DNA from: JBCBEX01 sp039177895
GTDB taxonomy: Bacteria > Bacteroidota > Rhodothermia > Rhodothermales > Rubricoccaceae
Assembly: GCA_039177895.1 (NCBI GenBank)
Contig: JBCDFO010000112.1
Location: 1 to 11,996, forward strand
Length of the DNA: 11,996 bases
Direction of reading: 5' to 3'
The notes below the pieces were generated by a model that was not told where the DNA came from, searched no databases, and saw nothing but the letters and a program-made list of their open reading frames with translations. The translations under genes and the position numbers were made by a program. Below are positions 1 through 6,005 of the stretch, in pieces (within the stretch, counting starts at the first letter, position 1; each line of letters begins with the position of its first letter).

Positions 1-1
1 C

Positions 2-2542
2 TGGGAGACGGCGACCTCCGACATGTTCAACGAGGCCGCCACGCTCGCGCTCGACATCCGCGTGCGGAACACCGGCAGCGCCACGGCCCTCAACATCGCG
101 CCGCGCTTCAACGTCTACATCGGCGGCGAGCTGATCGCGACCATCCAGACGCCCGAGGCGTTTCAGACGACGCTCGCCCCGGGTGAGACCTCGACGGACG
201 TGATCCGCGTCGACAAGCGCGACACGGGCGGCGTCACGCCGGAAGACATCGTCCTGTCGATCCCGCAACTCCGCAAGCTCCGGCGCGGCGCCCCCGTCGA
301 ACTGCGGATGGTGAGCCTCGAAGCCGAGGTGCTGCGCTGGAGCCAGGGCACCAACAACTGGTCATGCGGCTCCGACTCCAGCCCGTGCCTGTGGAGCAAC
401 TTTCAGCGCGAGATCGAGGCACGCACGCTCCGCCTCAACGTCGACTTCGGCTACTCGGGCGATCCGGACGCCACCATCCCGACGCGCTACCGCGACAACC
501 CCTACCAGTTCGATGTTTTCACCGGCTCGCCGCGCGTCAACCCGCAGTTCACGCTGGCCGAGGTGCTGGGCTTCGTCGGGTTCGCTGAAGGCTCGGGCGC
601 GTCGTTTGCGATTGAGGGGCGCCCCTTCCCCGGCAGCGGCGTGCGTGCGTGGGTGGCCCTGAGCGGCCCCGAGCGCGGCCTCGACGGGCTACGGTTCATC
701 GACCACTGGACCGCGTACTCCCTCAGCCAGGGCGGGGCCTCGTGGCCGGGTGACCTGCTCAACATGCCGATGCCGCGTGAGGCTAACCTGATCCTGCTCA
801 ACGCCGCCCCGGAGCCGGGCGAGGCCGGGCCGGTCGTCACGGGCCGTCGCTTCAGTGCCGACCAGCGTTCGGTGAGCGTCTCAGCGGGGCCGAAGGGCGG
901 GTTCAGGCCGACATCGGCCACGGCGCACTTGTTCATCCAGGGCGAGGAAAGAATCGTCGAGATGGTGCCTGCTGGCACCTCGCCGGACGGGGCGAGCGTG
1001 ACGTTCGCGCTTCCCGCATCGACGTTCTTGCCGATCTCGGCGGACGGCTCCTTTGTCGTCGTGCGCGATGGGCTGGGCAACGAGCGGACTACGTCTCTGG
1101 CGACGCCGTTCGGTACGCCCGCTACGTGCGACGACGTGCCCCGGCGCGTCTACACGAGTGGCAACGACCTCCCCAACTTCAACAGTGGCAACGTGACCAC
1201 GGTGTTTGTCGATGGCGACCCGGATCTCCCGGCGAGCGTGTTCTGCGATGCGAGAGAGGGGACGGCCGACATGTACTTCTGGACGCCGCAGGACCACCGG
1301 CTCGGAGCCAACGTGCGGCTTCGCGAGGTCGCCATCCTGGACGTGGCGCACCGCGTGGTCGTTGGTGAGGGCGTCATCATCCGAACCGAGGACGGCGGGG
1401 AGACCTGGCTCCGCGTGGGCACAGCGGAGGGTGTGCCGGGCGGGAAGTTTTGGCTCGGCCTCGGCTTCCGCGAGGGCGGGACGCCGGGCAACGAGGCGGG
1501 CGTCGCTGTGGCGCAGGACGGGACCATCATCTGGACGGAGAACGGTGGGCGAACGTGGGCCACGGCCACCGTCGCGGGCACGGCGCAGCCGTTCGAGGCC
1601 GTCGACTACGCGGGCGGCGATACGTGGTATGCTGTCGGCGGCAACCGCGTCATCCGCTCGGCCGACAACGGACGGACCTGGGCGTCCGTGTCGATCCCGC
1701 TCCCGAGCGGCCGTCGCTTCGCCCGCCTCACGGCCGTCGAGTTCATCTCTGAGACCGAAGGCGTCGTGGGAGACGCCGGGATGAACGACGGCGTCGGACG
1801 CATCTACGCCACGCGCGACGGCCAGGCCTGGACTGAGACCGCCGCCTACACCAACCACCGCGACATCGCCTACAACGGGCGCGACCGGTGGACCATCGTC
1901 GGCGACCAGGGCATCTGGGTGCAGGATGATCTCCTCACGCCGGGTCCCAAGCGCCAGGTGCTGCCCGCCAACGGCGCGCGCTTCTGGAACGTCGACTTCG
2001 GCTCGCCCAACGTGGGGGTCGCCGTCGACCTGAACGAGAGCCGCAACGTGTTCCGCACGGAGGACGGCGGCGAGACGTGGCAGACGACCGGCGGCTATCC
2101 CGGCCCTGTGCAGACGGGACGGCAGCAACTCATCGGCGTCGACATGCTCAACGAGAACGTCGGCGCGGTAGCGGGCTACGGCGGCACGCTCGGCGCGACC
2201 GACTCCGGCGGCGGGGTCCCGACGTACACGACGCCGATCAACACGTCGGACGAGGACGATGCAGCGACCGCCGTGCCTGCGCGGGTGGAGCTGTTCACGC
2301 CGGCTCCCAACCCAGTCCGGCAGTCGGCGCGCGTGTTCTACACGCTCCCGGCGTCCGGTCCCGTCCGCGTGTCCGTCTTCGACCTGCTCGGCCGAGAGGT
2401 CGCCGTCCTCGCCGAGGGCAAGCGGCCCGCTGGAGATGGCGAGGTCGGCTTCGACGCATCGCGGTTGGCCTCAGGGGTCTACGTGCTTCGCCTCCTCACC
2501 GAGCAGGGAGCTGCGACCCGTCGCATTACCGTCGTGCGATAG
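2..2542 (+). CDS. Secreted protein with protective-antigen-like domain, Asp-box propeller and T9SS sorting domain (5' end outside window)
   Basis: The frame is open to the left edge (W-E-T-A-T-S-D precede the first ATG at 23), so the gene starts upstream; 846 residues are visible, numbered here from the codon at position 2. Residues 1-268 follow anthrax protective antigen (PA) and clostridial binary toxin B through the second half of the pore domain: W near residue 1, an IRxxNTG motif (18-25), LIATI (44-48), LAP (58-60), a W-S-x4-x-I-E motif (131-139), FTLAEVLGF (183-191) and NLILLN (262-267). This comes from recalled PA sequence, not a search. Cys122 and Cys129 could form a disulfide. Residues ~269-372 look like an Ig-type beta domain. 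Asp-box motifs (S/T-x-D-x-G-x-T-W) at 462, 512, 553, 604 and 686 indicate a Ycf48/BNR/sialidase-type propeller. Residues ~759-846 are a type A T9SS sorting domain (NPVRQSARV at 770, SGVYVLRL at 824), so the protein should be secreted or cell-surface attached. Function is unknown. Whether the membrane hairpin is present depends on sequence left of the window. Confidence 0.88.
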   Translation, partial: WETATSDMFNEAATLALDIRVRNTGSATALNIAPRFNVYIGGELIATIQTPEAFQTTLAPGETSTDVIRVDKRDTGGVTPEDIVLSIPQLRKLRRGAPVELRMVSLEAEVLRWSQGTNNWSCGSDSSPCLWSNFQREIEARTLRLNVDFGYSGDPDATIPTRYRDNPYQFDVFTGSPRVNPQFTLAEVLGFVGFAEGSGASFAIEGRPFPGSGVRAWVALSGPERGLDGLRFIDHWTAYSLSQGGASWPGDLLNMPMPREANLILLNAAPEPGEAGPVVTGRRFSADQRSVSVSAGPKGGFRPTSATAHLFIQGEERIVEMVPAGTSPDGASVTFALPASTFLPISADGSFVVVRDGLGNERTTSLATPFGTPATCDDVPRRVYTSGNDLPNFNSGNVTTVFVDGDPDLPASVFCDAREGTADMYFWTPQDHRLGANVRLREVAILDVAHRVVVGEGVIIRTEDGGETWLRVGTAEGVPGGKFWLGLGFREGGTPGNEAGVAVAQDGTIIWTENGGRTWATATVAGTAQPFEAVDYAGGDTWYAVGGNRVIRSADNGRTWASVSIPLPSGRRFARLTAVEFISETEGVVGDAGMNDGVGRIYATRDGQAWTETAAYTNHRDIAYNGRDRWTIVGDQGIWVQDDLLTPGPKRQVLPANGARFWNVDFGSPNVGVAVDLNESRNVFRTEDGGETWQTTGGYPGPVQTGRQQLIGVDMLNENVGAVAGYGGTLGATDSGGGVPTYTTPINTSDEDDAATAVPARVELFTPAPNPVRQSARVFYTLPASGPVRVSVFDLLGREVAVLAEGKRPAGDGEVGFDASRLASGVYVLRLLTEQGAATRRITVVR
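1382..2080 (+). repeat. Series of five Asp-box (BNR-like) repeats inside the secreted protein
   Basis: Five copies of the S/T-x-D/N-x-G-x-T-W loop motif are read directly: TEDGGETW (1385-1408), TENGGRTW (1535-1558), SADNGRTW (1658-1681), TRDGQAW (1811-1831, one residue shorter) and TEDGGETW (2057-2080). A degenerate sixth, TDSGG, starts near 2201. Each lies in a turn after a strand with V/I-x-R/W-T, as in Ycf48-like and sialidase-type beta-propellers. Asp-boxes are structural turns and do not by themselves imply sialidase activity; no catalytic Arg triad was looked for successfully here. Spacing is irregular (about 50, 41, 51 and 82 residues), suggesting one blade has lost its motif or carries an insertion. 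Confidence 0.8.
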
Positions 2543-2583
2543 CGAACCATTCGAGATGGAAAAGTCCGTCCGCCTCGCGAACG

Positions 2584-5055
2584 CTACAGCAGATCGATGA
2601 TCCGGTAGCCGCCTGCCGGGACCGTCAGCCTGAGCCGCGTGTCGTCGAGGTCGAGCGCTTCGCCGGTGAGGGCGTCGGCGGCGCGGTCGCGGAGGTAGGC
2701 GGCGGGCACGTCGAGGATGAGCGTCTGCGGGCGCGCGGATTTGTTGAGGACGACGACCACACGGTCGGTGAGGTCGGCGCGGACGTAGGCCCAGAGGTCG
2801 GTCGTGGCCCGGAGCGTCTCGAAGCTGCCATGACGCAACGCGGAGCGGTCGCGGCGGAGCGTCACGAGCGCGGCGATGCGGTCGCGCAGCGTGGCCTCGT
2901 CGGCGGTCACGGCGTCGTCGAAGCGCATCGGGCGGCGGTTGTCGGGGTCGTTGCCGCCGGAGAGGCCGATCTCATCGCCGTAGTAGATCACCGGTACGCC
3001 GGGAATGGTCAGCTGGTAGGCTTGATAGAGCGCGATGCGGTCGTAGGTCGCGGCGTTGTCCACGCGCGGGGCGTCGTCGCCGAGCCACCCTGTCGCGGCG
3101 TAGGCGTCGTCGAGCGACAGGTCGCCGTCGGCATAGGCCGCGAAGCGCGTCTTGTCGTGCGAGTCCATCAGGTTGCCCATGAGGTGGTGCGGGCCGTAGA
3201 CCGCGAGCGTCTTCGTGTGCTCGGCGTCGAGCGCGGCGAGGGAGCCGTCGGGGCGGAGGAAGGCCGCGAGGGCGGCGTCGTAGAGGTTGAAGTTGAACTG
3301 TGCGTCGAGTTGGCCGGGCGTGACGTAGCTCGAGATCAGCGCGTAGCTGCCGAACGTCTCGCCGATCTGGTAGGCGGGGAGGGCGCGCTCGGGGTCCACC
3401 TCCGTCCGAATCTTGCGGGTGAGCGTCTGCCAGAACGCGTTCGGGATGTGCTTGACGGCGTCGTGGCGGAAGCCGTCAGCGCCTGTCTCGCGGAGCCACC
3501 ACACGGCGTTGTCTGTCATCGCGGCGAGCGGCTCGGGCTTCGTGTAGTCGATGGTCGGGAGGTAGGGCTCGAACCACGTCGTGAGGCGCTGCTCGTCCCA
3601 GAGCCGGAGGTTCTTGCGGCCGTCGGGGAGGTCGAGGTCGGTGAACCAGTCCGGGTACTGCGTCGCCCACGGGTGCTGCTCGTGAACGTGATTGGCGACG
3701 AAGTCGAGCAGCACCTTCATGCCGCGCGCGTGCGCCTCGTCGATGAGCGTCTGGAGCGTTTCCATGTTACCAAAGCGCGGCTCGACGGCGTACGAGTCGG
3801 TCGGCCAGTAGCCGTGGTAGGCGGAGTAGTAGCGGTGCGGCGCGGGGTACTCGCGGTACGCGTCGGGCGTGTTCTGGACGACGGGCGAGAGCCAGAGCGC
3901 CGTCACGCCGAGGTCGTCGAAGTAGCCATCGCGCAGCTTGTCGAGGATGCCCCGAAGGTCGCCGCCGTGGACGTTCGCGGGCGTCAGCAGCGAGTCGTGC
4001 TCGACGGGCCGCGTGTTGTCGGGATCGCCGTCGCGGAAGCGGTCGATGAGGATCTGGTAGAGGACCGCGTCCTGCCAGGAGAACGGCGCGGTGCCGCCTG
4101 CGTCAGTGAGCGCTCCGGCGGGCGCAGCGTTCCAGAGCGGGACGTGGAGAAACGCCGTCGCCTGCCCCCGCTGCTGCACGGCGAGGCGGACCGTGTGCGT
4201 GTCGTTGAGGTCGGCCGTGGGCAGCGTCACCGTGATCGTGTCGCCTTCAACCGTGAAGCGGCGCGCAGGCAGCGCATCGTTGTCGAGCAGCGCGATCACG
4301 TCGTCCTCGTGGAGCAGCACGTCGAGGGCGACCCCCTCGGGATTGGTACGGGCGGCCTGTGCACGGAGGGTGAGCGTGGCGTCGTCGTGGTCCCAGCCGA
4401 GCGGGCGCAGGCGGAAGGCGCTCGCATGGCGTGGCGGGACCGTGAGGATGTTGTTGTAGCTGCCGAACCCGTTCGGCTCACGCTCGGGGTTCTTCGGGTC
4501 CATGACCTCCTCGCCGTCCGCGGTGAACTTGTACGGGTAGCGCCCCGGCGGGATAGAAAGGAGCGTCGTGAAGATGCCGTCGCCCTGGGGGTCGGTGAGG
4601 CGGTCCTGCCCGCGCGCCCAGCCGTTGAACGAGCCGATGACGTGCACCTCAGCGTCGGCGTCGGCCGGATAGGCGAACGTCACGCGCGGCACCACGACGG
4701 AGCGCACCGGCAGCACATAGCCCAGCCCCCCCGCGTCGAACGGCACCAGCGCCAGCCCCTCGAAGTCGGCGCGCGGCGTGAGCGTCACCGTTGCCGCCTC
4801 GGCATCGTGCGCCACGGCGACGTCGGGGTGGTCGCCGAAGCGGACCTCGGCGGCAGTCGTGAAGAAGAGGTCGGCCTCGGCGAACGTCTTGCCCTCGCCC
4901 GCCGCCACCTCCACCGGACGGATCAGGTCACGGATCGCCTCGTCCTCAGGCATCGCTGGGCTGCTCGGCTGGCAGGCCGCCAGGAGCACGGCAGCGAGCA
5001 GGAAGAGCGCAGGAAGGAGCGGTGCATGGAGCGCAGGGGGAACGAACGCAGGCAT
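2584..5055 (-). CDS. GH13 alpha-amylase-family lipoprotein with AMPK-type glycogen-binding module
   Basis: An 823-residue glycoside hydrolase family 13 enzyme, expected to cut alpha-glucans or malto-oligosaccharides outside the inner membrane. A signal peptide ends in a lipobox (LLAAC, Cys28). Residues ~124-207 resemble the CBM48/AMPK glycogen-binding module (IGSFNGW at 140, YPYKF at 173), followed by a beta-rich linker domain (~215-310). The (beta/alpha)8 catalytic domain runs ~328-735: YQILIDRF near its start, region I DFVANH (451-456), region II GFRHDAVKH with nucleophile Asp532, region III GETF with acid/base Glu566, and region IV MDSHDK with Asp634. A C-terminal beta domain closes the protein. 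All three catalytic acids are present. The ATG at 5055 is preferred over an in-frame TTG at 5088 because it gives a shorter, more normal signal peptide and lies about 30 bases after a promoter-like element that covers the TTG. There is no SusC/SusD pair in the window, so it is not part of a classical starch utilisation locus here. Exact specificity (amylase, neopullulanase or cyclomaltodextrinase type) cannot be decided. Confidence 0.93.
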   Translation of the reverse strand: MPAFVPPALHAPLLPALFLLAAVLLAACQPSSPAMPEDEAIRDLIRPVEVAAGEGKTFAEADLFFTTAAEVRFGDHPDVAVAHDAEAATVTLTPRADFEGLALVPFDAGGLGYVLPVRSVVVPRVTFAYPADADAEVHVIGSFNGWARGQDRLTDPQGDGIFTTLLSIPPGRYPYKFTADGEEVMDPKNPEREPNGFGSYNNILTVPPRHASAFRLRPLGWDHDDATLTLRAQAARTNPEGVALDVLLHEDDVIALLDNDALPARRFTVEGDTITVTLPTADLNDTHTVRLAVQQRGQATAFLHVPLWNAAPAGALTDAGGTAPFSWQDAVLYQILIDRFRDGDPDNTRPVEHDSLLTPANVHGGDLRGILDKLRDGYFDDLGVTALWLSPVVQNTPDAYREYPAPHRYYSAYHGYWPTDSYAVEPRFGNMETLQTLIDEAHARGMKVLLDFVANHVHEQHPWATQYPDWFTDLDLPDGRKNLRLWDEQRLTTWFEPYLPTIDYTKPEPLAAMTDNAVWWLRETGADGFRHDAVKHIPNAFWQTLTRKIRTEVDPERALPAYQIGETFGSYALISSYVTPGQLDAQFNFNLYDAALAAFLRPDGSLAALDAEHTKTLAVYGPHHLMGNLMDSHDKTRFAAYADGDLSLDDAYAATGWLGDDAPRVDNAATYDRIALYQAYQLTIPGVPVIYYGDEIGLSGGNDPDNRRPMRFDDAVTADEATLRDRIAALVTLRRDRSALRHGSFETLRATTDLWAYVRADLTDRVVVVLNKSARPQTLILDVPAAYLRDRAADALTGEALDLDDTRLRLTVPAGGYRIIDLL

Positions 5056-5084
5056 GGCAGCGGGAAGGCAGGTCGGAGAGGCCG

Positions 5085-5092
5085 CCAAGATA
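5085..5092 (-). promoter_or_regulatory. Candidate -7 element (TATCTTGG) of the amylase gene
   Basis: Read on the minus strand, TATCTTGGCGGC lies 30 bases before the ATG at 5055, in the 51-base gap after the amidase stop. It resembles the Bacteroidota -7 element TAnnTTTG and nearly matches TATGTTGGCGGC at a similar distance from the amidase start. No TTTG/TTG -33 partner was found at the usual spacing, so this stays tentative. Confidence 0.4.
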
Positions 5093-5106
5093 CCTGGCTT
5101 TCCGGT

Positions 5107-5835
5107 CTACTCGGCCCGCTCATGCAGCGCCCGCAGTGCCGCCGCGACCTGCCGCAGGCCCTCGCCCTGGTCTGGATGCGTACGCGTCGGACCGCGAAAC
5201 CAGTCGTAGAGTGCCTGCCCCGGGCACGCCGTCCCGATGGCGACCTCGCGGTGGAAGCGCACATCGTCCACGGTCAGCCCGTGCGCGTGGAGCCGGTCGG
5301 CCACGAGCGCCACGAGCGCGGCGCGCTGGGCGAGCGGTGGCAGCGCCGCCTCGTAGTTGCCGATCACCGAGATCGTGACGTGGCCGTCCGAAGTGCCCGG
5401 CGGCGTCATCGGCGTACCGTCGTCGTCATCGGGGGGGGTGGTGACGGCCGTGCCGCCGAGCGAGTCCTGCCCCGCTGCGTCGCGGAGCGCATCGGACAGG
5501 TAGACCGTGCCGCTAGCGGGAGCGTACGTCTCGGGCCGTCCCACGAACACCGTCCCCGAGGGCCCGATGAGGTAGTGGTAGGCGATGTCGCCCCAGAAGC
5601 GCTCGGCGCCCTGGTGGAAGCGCTGGATTGCATGCACGTGCGCCGCCTCGCCGTCGGGCCCGACCTCCGTGTAGGTGTGATGCACGGTCACATGGCGTAC
5701 CTCGCCGTTGGCTGGCAGCGCGTCGCGGCTCACGGGCCCCGCACCCCAGTCGGCCCGCGCGACGAGCGTGGCGTCGGGGCCGGTCGCCGCGCAGCCCGCG
5801 AGGGCGAGGAGGAGAAAGGCAAGGCAGCAGCGCAT
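5107..5835 (-). CDS. N-acetylmuramoyl-L-alanine amidase (Amidase_2/PGRP fold), lipoprotein
   Basis: A 242-residue zinc amidase predicted to cleave the bond between N-acetylmuramic acid and L-alanine in peptidoglycan, so it would act in the periplasm or on the outer membrane. It opens with a short signal peptide and lipobox (LALAGC, Cys15). The T7-lysozyme/PGRP motifs are present in order: VTVHHT with presumed zinc ligand His52, AYHYLIGPSG with Tyr86 in the position of T7 lysozyme Tyr46, and FHREVAIGTACPG with zinc ligands His195 and Cys204. All expected catalytic residues are therefore there. Residues 132-151, between core strands, form an Asp/Pro-rich low-complexity insertion coded in part by an eight-base G run. 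It lies between the flavoprotein gene (170 bases away, with a hairpin between) and the amylase gene (51 bases away), so it is probably transcribed separately from the former. The role could be cell-wall turnover or recycling; a phage lysin is unlikely, given the lipobox and lack of phage genes. Confidence 0.93.
   Translation of the reverse strand: MRCCLAFLLLALAGCAATGPDATLVARADWGAGPVSRDALPANGEVRHVTVHHTYTEVGPDGEAAHVHAIQRFHQGAERFWGDIAYHYLIGPSGTVFVGRPETYAPASGTVYLSDALRDAAGQDSLGGTAVTTPPDDDDGTPMTPPGTSDGHVTISVIGNYEAALPPLAQRAALVALVADRLHAHGLTVDDVRFHREVAIGTACPGQALYDWFRGPTRTHPDQGEGLRQVAAALRALHERAE
5431..5438. repeat. G8 homopolymer inside the amidase gene
   Basis: Eight consecutive G on the plus strand (C8 in the coding sense) code for part of the Pro/Asp-rich insertion of the amidase. 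A one-base change in length would shift the frame before the His195/Cys204 zinc ligands. In the given sequence the frame is intact. Confidence 0.9.
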
Positions 5836-5866
5836 GGCAGGCGAGGCGGGTCTGGGGGCAACGCCG

Positions 5867-5874
5867 CCAACATA
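5867..5874 (-). promoter_or_regulatory. Candidate -7 element (TATGTTGG) of the amidase gene
   Basis: On the minus strand TATGTTGGCGGC lies 32 bases before the ATG at 5835, close to the position of the TATCTTGGCGGC element before the amylase gene. It fits TAnnTTTG in six of eight positions. A clear -33 element is not visible, so the call rests on the shared word and spacing. Confidence 0.4.
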
Positions 5875-5920
5875 CTCAACCCGGGCTCACTGCTCCGCCG
5901 CCAGCCTGACTCATCCCGGC

Positions 5921-5964
5921 GAGAAACACGATGCGCCCCGCTGCTGGGGTCGGCAGCGGGGCGC
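5921..5964 (-). terminator. Rho-independent terminator after the flavoprotein gene
   Basis: A perfect 12-bp inverted repeat (GCGCCCCGCTGC at 5933-5944 with its complement at 5953-5964) encloses an eight-base loop. It starts 41 bases after the stop codon of the flavoprotein gene. On the minus strand it is followed by ATCGTGTTTCTC, a modest T-rich tail. The stem is strong and the tail weak. The position between two same-strand genes argues that the flavoprotein transcript ends here and the amidase has its own promoter. Confidence 0.7.
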
Positions 5965-6005
5965 TGGGGCTCTTGTGTGAGGCGAGGCTTCCGTACAGCG
6001 CCGCC

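Noticed and set aside
23..25. ATG at 23 as the true start of the first gene
   Set aside because: The frame is open before it and the preceding residues (W-E-T) continue the match to protective antigen, so the start is outside the window.
1382..2080. Sialidase activity from the Asp-box repeats
   Set aside because: Asp-boxes are structural and occur in Ycf48-like and other propellers; no catalytic sialidase residues were identified.
5056..5088. TTG at 5088 as start of the amylase gene
   Set aside because: It overlaps the promoter-like element and would give an overlong signal peptide with no hydrophobic gain; the ATG at 5055 fits better.
5107..5835. Prophage endolysin
   Set aside because: The amidase has a lipoprotein signal and no holin, tail or other phage genes nearby.
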